Shown here in pieces: positions 8,701-16,944 of a stretch of DNA of 64,000 nucleotides (position 1 is the stretch's first letter; every line of letters starts with the position of its first letter). A program made the translations under genes and the position numbers. A model generated the notes under the pieces. The model saw only the letters and a list, made by a program, of their open reading frames with translations. It made no database searches and was not told the DNA's origin. Source of the DNA: Bdellovibrionales bacterium. Its GTDB lineage: Bacteria > Bdellovibrionota > Bdellovibrionia > Bdellovibrionales > JAMPXM01. The stretch is from assembly GCA_016713885.1 (NCBI GenBank), contig JADJOF010000003.1:372001-436000 (forward strand), written 5' to 3'.

Positions 8701-9837
8701 TTAGTTTATGCGTTGGTCTACAGTTTCGACCGTCCTTTGAGGGAATTCACCCCTGAGGACTTTGCTTAAAATAAGGTGACCACTGTTGGAGGAGCTTTGT
8801 AGTTCTGATGGAATACTGGCCTGAAATAGGCCTTGATTTAGACTCTGGAGAAATGACTCCAAGGCCATCAAAGCGGATTCGGGAATCTGATCATTCGAGA
8901 CGCGTCGACCATCTCTTGAAAAATTAAAACCTTTGGTATCAGTGATCTGAAACTCATAGAGAATTTCCTTCATGAAGGTTCCGGCAAATCTCCAGAATCT
9001 ATCTCGGTCGCTTAGGCCAGTTTCGCCTAGTTTTATTTTTGACAAAATGGATATCAATCTGCGTGCGCTGAACGTGGTGAGCCAGCTTCCTTCGGAAACA
9101 GGCAAGTGGCGATATACAGAAGTGGCAATACTGTGCAAGCTTGTGGGCGAAAGGCCCAGAAGAATTATGCGAGCATGAAGCTTGTTGGCGATTTCGACAT
9201 AGTTCGATCTCTGTTCGGTATCCTTGTATCCTAAAGCGACAATATATGACGTTTTGTATCGAAAACGAAAAAGTAAAGTGTTGTAAATTGCGTCGCTGCC
9301 CAGTGCCCCTCTGTCAAAGTCTTCAACTATCTTAAGTTTATTTCCAGGTAGTACCTCGAGAGCAGATGAGAGTAGATACAGTGATCTGAATGCATTTGTT
9401 ATGTAGAGCACAAGCACCATGGTGGTCAGAGAGGTGATGGCTGTGTTATTTCGCATGATCTTTTGGTATAGGTCTTCAAATGTTTGATCATATGAGAGAA
9501 ATAGAAGCGAAGCCACGAAAGTGATAAAAACGCCTATTTTAAGATATGGGCTGATCAAATGGCTGTAAGCTTCATCGAGATTTGATGCTGTGCTTAGAGA
9601 CACGCGTTGTGTGCGGGTAAAGTTCGGATACCTAGTTTTGTCTTTTAGGATCGTCGAAAGGAATGTGCTTTTTCCTGATCCCCATGGACCAATAATAAAT
9701 GTGACGTCTCCTCTGAAGCGAATAGATTCGTTTAGGTGTGCGGCCGCATCAGTCCATTCACCTGGCATGTCGTCCAATGCTCTTGGGAAATCGCGGTCAT
9801 CTGTCGCTAATAGGAGCATCTTTAATACACGTATCAC
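8701..9837 (-). CDS. KAP-like P-loop NTPase with internal membrane segments
   Basis: The P-loop is I-I-G-P-W-G-S-G-K-S-T at residues 48-58 and a Walker B candidate is K-L-K-I-V-E-D-F-D-R at 167-176. Between them lie two hydrophobic segments (about 100-116 and 132-155). A P-loop of the G-P-W-G-S-G-K-S type, with paired membrane helices inserted before an acidic D-x-D-R Walker B, is the hallmark of KAP NTPases (STAND-related, often linked to defence). This copy is short (378 residues) and divergent. The start is GTG 9837 with GGGGA upstream. It lies 49 bp behind the TIR gene on the same strand, so the pair is probably one operon and the NTPase may sense or anchor the TIR effector. Base composition is more AT-rich than the flanks. 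Confidence 0.6.
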   Translation of the reverse strand: MIRVLKMLLLATDDRDFPRALDDMPGEWTDAAAHLNESIRFRGDVTFIIGPWGSGKSTFLSTILKDKTRYPNFTRTQRVSLSTASNLDEAYSHLISPYLKIGVFITFVASLLFLSYDQTFEDLYQKIMRNNTAITSLTTMVLVLYITNAFRSLYLLSSALEVLPGNKLKIVEDFDRGALGSDAIYNTLLFRFRYKTSYIVALGYKDTEQRSNYVEIANKLHARIILLGLSPTSLHSIATSVYRHLPVSEGSWLTTFSARRLISILSKIKLGETGLSDRDRFWRFAGTFMKEILYEFQITDTKGFNFSRDGRRVSNDQIPESALMALESFLQSLNQGLFQASIPSELQSSSNSGHLILSKVLRGEFPQRTVETVDQRIN

Positions 9838-9886
9838 TGGAGTTCCCCGAGGTTAAAAATGCGCGGGAGAGAAGAGGTCCACAACG

Positions 9887-10585
9887 TCAGTCCGCCTGTG
9901 GACTAACCAACTCGGCGAGTTTGGTCGCGACAACAGTCATCGTATCTTCGGCGGTGCTAAGTCCGCTTCGCGAAGCGAGTAACGGACTGACTACCTCGAG
10001 CTTTTCGTAGGTGGTATTGTGCAAGATTGGAACGAGCTGGTCGCGACGAAGAAGTGCCGAAAGCTCTTTATCTGCGATTCCCTCACCTTGTAGACGAACA
10101 AGCAGTGCTGGAGTCACCAAGACCAATCCGATTCGTGAATTCGCAAGACCCCTGTCGATAGCACGCATCATTGGCACGCCGAGCCCGAGATCTTTCTCGC
10201 TGAACCAAACGGAAACACCATGCGAAACTAATAGGTCGTGAAGCTCCTTTGCGGGACCTTGCCGATCATCCCACGCGTGGCAAAGAAAGACATCCCGCAG
10301 GTCGGGCTCTGACGCTCGCTTCTCGAAGTTTTCGCGGACCGGGGTGAGGGTGCGTACCTCTGCGGAGGTATACGCTACCGATGAACCGGACGGTGACCAT
10401 CGCGGTCTTGCGCTGCTGCCGGAACTGCTTGCACCGCTTAGTGGTGATGAAGAGTAGTAGGGCGAATGGTAGGGTGAAGACGGGCGCGAGTATGACCCAT
10501 AATTTCTGCTGCCTCTGCATGCGGGACAGTTCGCAGCTGCACTCGATGAACTGTGGCCTCTTACTGGTGCTGTACATCTTGCCAT
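9887..10585 (-). CDS. TIR-domain protein with N-terminal zinc-binding-like motif
   Basis: Residues 1-25 hold C4, H11, C20 and C23 in a C-T-A-P-V-R-G-H ... C-P-A-C arrangement that could bind zinc. I have seen this motif ahead of bacterial TIR domains. A Ser/Tyr/Pro-rich linker follows (~26-75). The TIR domain (~97-225) shows D-V-F-L-C-H-A-W-D-D, V-S-V-W-F-S-E-K-D-L-x-x-G, S-R-I-G-L-V-L-V-T and K-E-L-S-A-L; E174 is the candidate catalytic Glu. Family knowledge: many bacterial TIR proteins hydrolyse NAD or make signalling nucleotides during phage defence. The next gene is a KAP-like NTPase 49 bp downstream. Activity is inferred, not shown. Confidence 0.82.
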   Translation of the reverse strand: MARCTAPVRGHSSSSAAANCPACRGSRNYGSYSRPSSPYHSPYYSSSPLSGASSSGSSARPRWSPSGSSVAYTSAEVRTLTPVRENFEKRASEPDLRDVFLCHAWDDRQGPAKELHDLLVSHGVSVWFSEKDLGLGVPMMRAIDRGLANSRIGLVLVTPALLVRLQGEGIADKELSALLRRDQLVPILHNTTYEKLEVVSPLLASRSGLSTAEDTMTVVATKLAELVSPQAD

Positions 10586-10865
10586 GCGAGTTGGTTACCA
10601 GGTGCGAAAACCACTCTCAAGCGCTAACGCGACGCTATCCTTTGAGTGATCCAGCCGAGTAGTCTGGTTTAAGGTTTCTTAGGTGGATTCGTTATTAGTG
10701 GTCAGACTAGGACCACGGTCGAGGGCGAAAAAGTCGAATACATTGGTAGGACTTGGACTGCGCCCCAGAACTTGGACAGTTAGTTTGTAGAGTTTAGGTG
10801 GTTTTTGATCCTCCGAATTTTCCCTAGGCAATGTGATACACTGTCAGGGCATTTTGGAGACGACC

Positions 10866-11174
10866 ATGGCACGAAAGAAAAGAAGAACGTTCGAGGCGGG
10901 ATTCAAACGGCAAATTCTCGCGCAAATTGATTCAGGTCAAATCACGGTAGCCCATGCCGCCAGAACCCACCAGTTGAGCCCGACTGTGATCAACTACTGG
11001 CGCAAGCAAGCCGAGAACGGAGCTATCTCTGATGGCCCAACCGCTCGCGAGAAACAGATGGCGAAAGAGATCGAAACGCTTCACGCGAAGATCGGGAAGC
11101 TCACGCTTGAAATCGACGTTTTAAAAAAGTTCGACGATTGGAAACGCGAGCAGAAAAGCTCGGTTCGTCAGTGA
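10866..11174 (+). CDS. IS3 family transposase OrfA
   Basis: The start is ATG 10866 with GGAG 6 nt upstream; the frame is open 11 codons earlier without a ribosome site. 102 residues with the HTH_Tnp_1 layout: R-R-T-F-E-A-G-F-K, V-A-H-A-A-R-T-H-Q-L-S, V-I-N-Y-W-R, then a leucine-rich coiled coil (K-E-I-E-T-L-H-A-K-I ... L-E-I-D-V-L-K-K). It binds the IS ends and normally joins OrfB by ribosomal frameshifting at an A-rich run (AAAAG, near 11154). Here orfB lies in the +1 frame relative to orfA, not the usual -1, so either the signal is unusual or a base is wrong. Confidence 0.85.
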   Translation: MARKKRRTFEAGFKRQILAQIDSGQITVAHAARTHQLSPTVINYWRKQAENGAISDGPTAREKQMAKEIETLHAKIGKLTLEIDVLKKFDDWKREQKSSVRQ

Positions 11175-11881
11175 TCACCGGACTCAATTTGCCTCGGTCA
11201 AAGAAGGCTGTGCGCAAGTGAACTTGGCGAGATCAACCTACTACTATCAGAAAAGACGAGCGTTGCTCGCCGCCGAGAAAGATCGCGGCGACGCGGATTT
11301 GAAGGACAAGATCGATGAGATCCAAGTCGAGTTCCCGTACTACGGCTACCGAATGATTCACCACGAGCTTGAGAGGCGCGGACATCTGGTGAACGAGAAA
11401 CGAATTCGACGCGTGCAGCGAAAGTTCGGTCTTTTCGCTATGAGACTTCGCAAGTTCATTCGCACGACTGATTCGAATCACAGGCACCGTGTTTACCCGA
11501 ACCTTCTTAAGAACCGGGCGTCGGTGAGTGCGCTCGATGAGGTGTGGGTATCGGACATCACGTATGTAAGAATCGACACAGGTTTCGTGTTCGTCGCTAT
11601 CGTGATGGATCTTTGCTCGAGAAAAGTCGTCGGCTACGGCATCTCGAAAAATATCGATCGCGAATTGACGCTTGCGGCACTCGACATGGCGATTGAGTCG
11701 AGAAAACCCGACGTCGGTCTCATTCACCATTCAGACCGCGAAGTTCAGTACGCGTGCGACGATTACATTGAGTTGATGAGCGAGTGGAAGATGAGGCCAT
11801 CGATGAGTCGAAGTGGAAATCCCTATGACAATGCGTACATGGAGAGCTTCATGAAGACACTGAAGTATAATGAGATTTACC

Positions 11882-11890
11882 TAAATCACT
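11882..11890. repeat. Target-site duplication of the IS4-like element (left copy)
   Basis: TAAATCACT, repeated exactly at 13155-13163. It marks the staggered cut made when the element entered IS3 orfB. Confidence 0.9.
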
Positions 11891-13154
11891 CACTGCTGAC
11901 CGGCTGATTCATTAAACAAAACAAATAGTTGCCAGCCTTCCGCAAGGTTGGTTTGATTTTTTTGCGAAGAAAGATCAACGCCAAGGAAAGGCGGCAACTG
12001 TGAAGCAGGATTGCAAAGAGCGGTCGCTCTTTCAACTGATTGATCGAAAAATTCGATCCACTCGTTCAAAAATGGAAAATCGATCGCGGTGTAAGAACTT
12101 TTTCGACCTGGGAAATGACGCAAGCTCTTTTGTCGTGTTTCGTGATGCGACTTGGATCGTTTCGAGAAGTCGAGGCCGCACTGAAAATTCCTGACTCAAC
12201 TTTCGGCGACGCGCTGAGAGATCGGCACTTCGGTTTTTTTCAAGAACTCTGCGATCTTATTCTCCTCGAGATTCGCGGTCGAACAGAAAGTCGAAAACTC
12301 AAAAAAGCAATTCGTGAAATTCTGGCCATCGACTCTTCCGAAGTTCGAGTCCACGGAAGTCTTTTTGGCGAACCGGGATGGAAACAGAAGTATACCATCG
12401 GCCACAAAGCAGCGGCAAAAATTCACGTCGTTTGGAATGTCGACGGCGAATGGATTGATGATTTCAAGATTACGCCGTGCTGATCTGGCGACTCCACGGT
12501 CAGCTTCCAACTTCGCATTTTACCTATGAAAATGTACGTTTTTGATCGTGCATACAACGACTTTGGCTTTTGGCAGAAAATCGTCGCCAATGGATCTGAC
12601 TTCACGACGCGGCTGAAGGCATCAAAGACGAATCGAGATCTTGAACGAAAGGTTTTGCGCGGGCAAAAAGAAAAATCCGGGGTTCTGTACGACGAAGAAT
12701 ATATTTCGACCGCACCCGCGGCAAAGTTCTCGGCGATAAAACTTCGTCACATTATTTACCGCGACAAGCTGACTCAGAAAGTCTTCCATTTTGTGACGTC
12801 GGATCAGAAAGCCAGCGCTAAAATGATCGCGAACATTTACAAACGTCGGTGGGCAGTCGAACTTTTGTTCCGTTGGATGAAAGGACATCTCGATATTCGT
12901 CGGCTGCCGCTAAAAACTCCGAACGCGATCCATACTCAACTTGCGATCGCAGTTCTTGTTCAACTTCTTTTGCAGCTGAAAAAGATCATTTCGAAGTTTA
13001 AAGGAACTTTGTGGGAACTTCTGCGCGAGATGCGAACCGCGTTCGCGCGAAAAGTCCTTCAGGGATGCGGGCCTCCGGACGGCTGCCGCTGGAGCGCCGC
13101 TGCCGGCGAGGATCTCGCGTTATGATTTCTTAAGAAATAAACCGGTCAGCAGTG
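11891..13154 (+). mobile_element. IS4-like insertion sequence with 9-bp target duplication
   Basis: The ends are an exact 13-bp inverted repeat: CACTGCTGACCGG at 11891-11903 and its reverse complement at 13142-13154. The target duplication TAAATCACT is present on both sides (11882-11890 and 13155-13163). The 1264-bp element carries one DDE transposase gene and sits inside IS3 orfB. A 9-bp duplication fits the IS4 group. The transposase frame is damaged, so this copy is probably immobile unless helped in trans. Confidence 0.88.
12000..13125 (+). pseudogene. IS4-like DDE transposase, broken
   Basis: The N-terminal start (GTG 12000, K-E-R-S-L-F-Q-L-I) and the next part (E-K-F-D-P-L-V-Q-K-W, from about 12040) are in different frames, so a frameshift lies near 12040. 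From 12040 the frame reads through the first catalytic Asp (A-I-D-S-S-E-V) and hits an in-frame TGA at 12481-12483. It continues in the same frame as S-G-D-S-T-V to the second Asp (V-F-D-R-A-Y) and the YREK-like motif (Y-K-R-R-W-x-V-E-L-L-F-R-W-M-K). CGA to TGA is the simplest explanation of the stop. All three acidic residues are present, but the protein cannot be made whole. Confidence 0.8.
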
Positions 13155-13324
13155 TAAATCACTATGAATCTTGGAATGACGTCATTGAACGAGTTCCGGA
13201 GTTTATCGAGGAGGTGTACAACAAAAAAAGATTGCACTCGGCACTTGGCTACGTTACCCCGAACGAGTACGAGAAACTTATCAAACCGAAGAGGACAAAA
13301 CCGCACCTAAAGTCGAAGCGTTAA

Positions 13325-15218
13325 CGGGAATCGGCGGTTTGGCCTGCTGATTTTGCAGTCACGCGCCCGGGTTTTAGCGGTGGCAGCGCGAGTCCGGCTC
13401 AGGTCGAAATCAGCAGGTCTTCACCCGTTGGGTGAAGCGCAGCACGAATCGTTTTCATAAAGATCATCGTCGATTATATTGTGCGAATATGAGCACTCAT
13501 CTTGAATTTCGCCCGGAATTTCCGCCCCTGGTTCCGACCCGGCAACGCCTGACCTCAGCCGCTGGTCTCGGCACTCTTCTTGAGGCCTTCGACGAGTCAC
13601 CGCTTCGAGCGCCATTTGCGGCGGCGTTGCCGGAGCGGATCTCGCCACGCAGTTCAGGTGCGTACCGCTTGGGATTGATTCAGCTTGCAAGCTTTCTTCA
13701 GGGGCACGACTGCCTGGCAGACCTTGAGCGGTTTCGTAGTGATCCAATGCTTCATGAAGTGATGAAGGGTGAAACGGTCGCTCCGCGCACGACGATGGGC
13801 GATTTTCTTCGCGACTTCGAACCGGAGAACCTCGAATCAATGAACGGCTTTTTAGCGGTGCAAGCAAAGAGCTACCGCGTGCAGCTTGAAAAGATGCTCA
13901 AAAAAGCCTTCAAACCGTCGCTTGCGCCGAGGCTTGCCATCGACTCAACGTCGCATGTTCAGCGCGGAACAAAGATGGAGGGCCTTGCATACAATTACAA
14001 GGACGAGTGGTGTCTTGATAGCCAGGTGATCTTTGATGAGCTGGGATTTTTCTCGGACCTTGAGCTTCGCCCTGGCAATACGAAATCGGGCGTTGGAGCT
14101 TCAAGTCAAATTCGCCGGGCGTTTTCATCTTATAAATTCAGTGACGAAAAGTATCTTTCGGCCGATTCGGCGTACTGCAATCAAGATGTGATCACGACAT
14201 GCCTGTCGGTTGGCGCGAAGTTCACACTCACAGCTCATCAAGGAACAACGGGGTGGGAGAATCATATTCCCGAAATCACTGAATGGATTCCATGGACGTA
14301 TAGCAATGATGAAAAGGCGCAAGCAGCCGAGCAGGGCCAAACACTTCCAGCAGTTGAACTTGGCCGCTTTCACTGGCGCCCATCATGGAACGAAGTGCTT
14401 TGTTTCCCGGTGGTAGTGAAGCGCATGCGCAGGTCTGAGCAGCTTTCGCTGCTTGATGGGGAATGGAAATACTACGGTGTGATCACGAACCTGAGTCTAG
14501 CGGAGCGCAGTTATCAAGAGTTGATCGAGTTTCACAACAAGCGCGGGAATGCCGAGAACTTTATTCGTGAGGAAAAGTACGGCTACGACCTCAAACATTT
14601 TCCGTGTCTTGAGCTCAAGGCGAATCACGCGTATGGGCTTCTTGCAATGGCGGCGCACAATATCCTGCGCTGGATTTCAATCCACGACAACCCTTCGCAT
14701 CCGCGTTTTGCTAAAGGCCTTCGAACAAAGTTCATCCATGTTCCCGGAAAAGTTGTTTCGCACGCGCGAACTCTCGTGCTGCGAGTGAGTGAGCATGTTT
14801 TTAAGGAGGTGAATCGTTTACGAGAGGCATTGGAGTTAAAGCCGTACAGTTCTCCAATCCCCGAAGCTTGCGCTTCGGGATAAAATGGTCAGATCTTTGA
14901 AATTCGAAATTTGAGCTAGAAGATTTCAATCCACCGATTGTGAATTTCGAGGTTCAAAAAATTCGGAGGACAAGGATTTGAACCCACGGCCCTTAATCAA
15001 AATCTACAGTACACACCGCAAAGGGCTTGGTGCGCCCAAAACTCACCCAGCGGCCCAGACGATGAGCTCGCCGCGGTTCAACCACTCATCAAGATCGCGA
15101 TGTGACCCCGAAAAAGGCATGCGGGGGCCTCCGGCTGAATCGCACTCGGCCGGGATCAAATTTCCAGCATTCAACTTTTTAAAAATCGCGATCGACTCGG
15201 CCAAACCGCCGATTCGGG
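13325..15218 (+). mobile_element. IS1380-like element, copy A
   Basis: 1894 bp, nearly identical to copy B at 28936-30827. The terminal inverted repeats share GAATCGGCGGTTTGGCC (17 bp), with two mismatches further out. The first bases directly follow the IS3 orfB stop. Unlike copy B, the two flanks (GCGTTAA on the left, TTCTGAC on the right) do not match, so no target duplication is visible. That suggests an adjacent deletion or recombination between copies after insertion. It differs from copy B by one extra codon in the transposase, a few substitutions and one A in a homopolymer near 15112. Confidence 0.85.
13489..14883 (+). CDS. IS1380-like DDE transposase, copy A
   Basis: The start is set at ATG 13489 (M-S-T-H-L-E-F-R-P-E-F); the frame is open 19 codons upstream through the palindromic leader. 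The catalytic pattern is L-A-I-D-S-T-S-H-V (first Asp), S-A-D-S-A-Y-C (second Asp) and N-K-R-G-N-A-E-N-F-I-R-E-E-K-Y-G (Glu), followed by A-H-N-I-L-R-W. This is the DDE_Tnp_1 layout used by IS1380/IS4-like elements. Against copy B it has one more Thr (R-T-T-M-G), Ala for Glu in L-A-Y-N-Y, and F-F-S-D for F-C-W-D. A hairpin (CCCGAAGC/GCTTCGGG, 14862-14881) overlaps the last codons. It appears intact. Confidence 0.85.
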   Translation: MSTHLEFRPEFPPLVPTRQRLTSAAGLGTLLEAFDESPLRAPFAAALPERISPRSSGAYRLGLIQLASFLQGHDCLADLERFRSDPMLHEVMKGETVAPRTTMGDFLRDFEPENLESMNGFLAVQAKSYRVQLEKMLKKAFKPSLAPRLAIDSTSHVQRGTKMEGLAYNYKDEWCLDSQVIFDELGFFSDLELRPGNTKSGVGASSQIRRAFSSYKFSDEKYLSADSAYCNQDVITTCLSVGAKFTLTAHQGTTGWENHIPEITEWIPWTYSNDEKAQAAEQGQTLPAVELGRFHWRPSWNEVLCFPVVVKRMRRSEQLSLLDGEWKYYGVITNLSLAERSYQELIEFHNKRGNAENFIREEKYGYDLKHFPCLELKANHAYGLLAMAAHNILRWISIHDNPSHPRFAKGLRTKFIHVPGKVVSHARTLVLRVSEHVFKEVNRLREALELKPYSSPIPEACASG

Positions 15219-15299
15219 TTCTGACATATGGTTACTCGGTTTGATTCAATTTCTTTCAGGGATTTTAGAGACTTGAACCATGTCCTGGTTCCAAAAAAT
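14884..15299. other. Non-coding IS1380 tail and left flank of the island
   Basis: No convincing gene. To 15218 this is the 3' non-coding part of the IS1380-like copy, repeated at 30492-30827. It contains a piece that on the minus strand resembles the 3' half of a tRNA (GGTTCAAATCC motif near 14972), but the T stem does not pair, so it is a relic at best. From 15219 to 15299 is short chromosomal sequence before the attachment repeat, with a small hairpin GAACCA/TGGTTC near 15276-15292. Confidence 0.5.
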
Positions 15300-15315
15300 T
15301 GGCGGGGTGGACGGG
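15300..15315. repeat. Distal attachment repeat of the island (attL-like)
   Basis: TGGCGGGGTGGACGGG matches exactly the tRNA-Asp 3' end at 30850-30865. Identity stops abruptly after it (GCGCG here, ACTCG in the tRNA), as expected for an attachment core. Confidence 0.85.
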
Positions 15316-15496
15316 GCGCGAATGAGCGGTTTTCCATCTCGTTGAATCGATTCGTAAATTCAATAAATACAAGGGCTTACTCGCGTACCTAGAGTGCAAA
15401 CAAGTGCACCAGCCTGCCAAGATATCTCGTCTGCTGTCCCCTAATTGAATTGCTGCGCCCCTAGACAAGTGCATACATAATATGTACAATGGGTTC

Positions 15497-15778
15497 ATGC
15501 AGTTTGAGTGGGACGAGAAAAAGAATAAGGCCAACCAGAAAAAGCACCATGTCTCATTCGAAGAAGCGCAAACCGTGTTTTTTGACCCGATGACTAAGGT
15601 CGCCTCCGACCCGGATCACTCGGGTTCAGAGGATCGGTTCATCGCGGTCGGTCATAGCTCGAGTCATCGCTTACTGCTGGTAGTTCATTGTTACCGGGAT
15701 GAGGAAAGCGTGATCCGAATCGTGAGTGCGAGAAAGTTAACCCAGTCAGAACGGAAGCAGTTCGAGGAGGGCTTATGA
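15497..15778 (+). CDS. brnT: BrnT-family ribonuclease toxin
   Basis: The likely start is ATG 15497 (M-Q-F-E-W-D-E-K-K-N); the frame opens five codons earlier. The BrnT signature is clear: F-E-W-D-x-x-K-x-x-x-N-x-x-K-H-x-V-S-F-E-E-A, then the D-P region, R-x-x-A-V-G and R-I-V-S-A-R-K. BrnT is an RNase that cleaves RNA when free and is blocked by BrnA in a type II toxin-antitoxin complex. The next gene overlaps its stop by 4 nt and encodes BrnA. As the first gene inside the island's distal end, the pair may stabilise the island. Ribosome site weak; a TACATAATAT stretch just upstream could be a -10 region. Confidence 0.88.
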   Translation: MQFEWDEKKNKANQKKHHVSFEEAQTVFFDPMTKVASDPDHSGSEDRFIAVGHSSSHRLLLVVHCYRDEESVIRIVSARKLTQSERKQFEEGL

Positions 15779-16002
15779 AAAAGAATTACGATCTCAAAAA
15801 AATGTCCTGGAAGCCGAATCCCTACCTAAAGGCTTTGAAGAAGCCGGTCACTATCCGCTTCGATCAAGACATCGTCGAGTATTTCAAAGAACTCAGCGAG
15901 CAAGAAGGCGTGCCCTACCAGACGCTGATGAATCAATTCCTCCGCTTCTGCAAAGAAGAGGGATTGAAGCCGACGACAAGTTGGAAGAAGAAAACGGCGT
16001 AA
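15775..16002 (+). CDS. brnA: BrnA-family antitoxin
   Basis: 75 residues, overlapping brnT by 4 nt (ATGA). The C-terminal half (V-T-I-R-F-D-Q-D-I-V-E-Y-F-K ... Y-Q-T-L-M-N-Q-F-L-R) is the ribbon-helix-helix DNA-binding fold typical of BrnA/CopG antitoxins. The basic N-terminus (K-K-N-Y-D-L-K-K-M-S-W-K-P-N-P-Y-L) would contact BrnT. Family knowledge: BrnA binds and inhibits BrnT, and the complex represses its own promoter. Confidence 0.88.
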   Translation: MKKNYDLKKMSWKPNPYLKALKKPVTIRFDQDIVEYFKELSEQEGVPYQTLMNQFLRFCKEEGLKPTTSWKKKTA

Positions 16003-16008
16003 AGAAGC

Positions 16009-16944
16009 ATGGCGAAGCAAAGCGACCTAGATGCATTTAAAAAACTACTCTCCGATTTTACCCCAGCGATTACTACGTTTGAAAGATCTCTGCTCATACC
16101 GGAAATAGTCGGACGGCTCAGCTATATCCGCTCGACTAGTGTTGAGCTTCGCGCAATCTGTGCCGAACCAAACTTAGCGCAAAGGATAGATGCTGATATT
16201 AGGAGTCTTGTCATTCCTGAACGGTTTAATCTGACAGCGCCACCGCCCGAAGTGGGACAGGCATATCTAAATGGCCTATCCAGCCAACTTCAAGAGCAAT
16301 ACATTGATCATATTGATAAGCTCCTGGCGGCCTATCCCGTCGCTCAAATAACGACCGACTTCGATACTCTTACCGACTTTATCAATCGCTCTCGAGGTAT
16401 ATTCGAAGCGTTTGTTTCGCTCGAAAAAGTACTCTTTCAATATTCTGTGCGACGTTTTTTGTCGGTCGTTGATACAGCTACAGGCCAAGCCATTAGCACC
16501 GAACCTCAAAGTTTAAGCTTTATTCTCTCGCCGTTTCAAAACCATGTTCAAGAGATCGCACGCGTTTGTGAAGCCACCCGAGCTTCGATCGATGAGTGGG
16601 CAACTCAAATTCGAAATCAAAAAGAGCGACATGTGGACTTGTTAGTTAGCGTATCCGAAGTTGCTGCCGCAAAAGCTCAGGCCAGTGCTGCCAGGTATTC
16701 GCTCGTCTTTCAAATTGCGGTAATCGTTTTTGCTGTCGCACTTCTTTTCGTAGGCAATTGGACTGCTCTTTTAGCGGAAAAAAGCGCGCTCGAAACTGAA
16801 CTCCAAAGTGCAAAGAGCGCCGAAAACATTGCGCGATTGGAGCTTGAAAGAACTCGAGGCGAATTGATCAAATCTCACGCCGAAATAAAAATGCTGCACG
16901 ATAAGCTGCCAAAGAGTAGAGAAGCAAAGCCTGGCTCGCAGTGA
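16009..16944 (+). CDS. Membrane-anchored helical protein, unknown function
   Basis: 311 residues that I do not recognise. About 228 helical, soluble residues come first. A single membrane segment follows (about 229-251, Y-S-L-V-F-Q-I-A-V-I-V-F-A-V-A-L-L-F-V). The tail of about 60 residues is rich in Leu, Glu and Lys at coiled-coil spacing (L-E-T-E-L-Q-S-A-K-S-A-E). It starts 7 bp after brnA and overlaps the next gene by 4 nt, so it is in the same transcript as the polytopic protein downstream. It could be a sensor or anchor for the island's putative defence genes; that is inference from position. Confidence 0.6.
   Translation: MAKQSDLDAFKKLLSDFTPAITTFERSLLIPEIVGRLSYIRSTSVELRAICAEPNLAQRIDADIRSLVIPERFNLTAPPPEVGQAYLNGLSSQLQEQYIDHIDKLLAAYPVAQITTDFDTLTDFINRSRGIFEAFVSLEKVLFQYSVRRFLSVVDTATGQAISTEPQSLSFILSPFQNHVQEIARVCEATRASIDEWATQIRNQKERHVDLLVSVSEVAAAKAQASAARYSLVFQIAVIVFAVALLFVGNWTALLAEKSALETELQSAKSAENIARLELERTRGELIKSHAEIKMLHDKLPKSREAKPGSQ

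Larger units (their letters stand above)
10754..13324 (+). mobile_element. IS3-type insertion sequence, disrupted
   Basis: It contains an orfA/orfB transposase pair. The left end is placed near 10754-10759, at the start of a TGGACTGCGCCCC-type sequence, by analogy with IS3 termini. The element is dead twice over. An IS4-like copy (11891-13154) splits orfB, and the right end has been lost: an IS1380-like element starts immediately after the orfB stop at 13324 and no IS3 right terminus appears beyond it. With the right end missing, no target duplication can be checked. Confidence 0.7.
11218..13324 (+). pseudogene. IS3 family transposase OrfB, split by an IS4-like insertion
   Basis: The 5' part (to 11890) encodes the HTH_21 region and an rve integrase core: W-V-S-D-I-T-Y first Asp, I-H-H-S-D-R second Asp, M-E-S-F-M-K-T with the Glu. 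The frame is then broken inside N-H by an IS4-like element. Skipping 11891-13163 restores L-N-H-Y-E-S-W-N-D-V-I followed by the conserved C-terminal Y-N-x-K-R-L-H-S-A-L-G-Y motif and a stop at 13322-13324. So the gene was intact when the second element landed. The present 5' piece reads a few residues into the insertion and stops at 11907. Confidence 0.8.

Noticed and set aside
12481..12483. Selenocysteine or readthrough at TGA in the IS4-like transposase
   Set aside because: No SECIS-like hairpin stands out, the position is not catalytic and the gene has another frameshift upstream.
15276..15315. A second tRNA gene at the left attachment site
   Set aside because: Only the last 16 bases of tRNA-Asp are present. 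The adjoining sequence forms a small hairpin but no cloverleaf.
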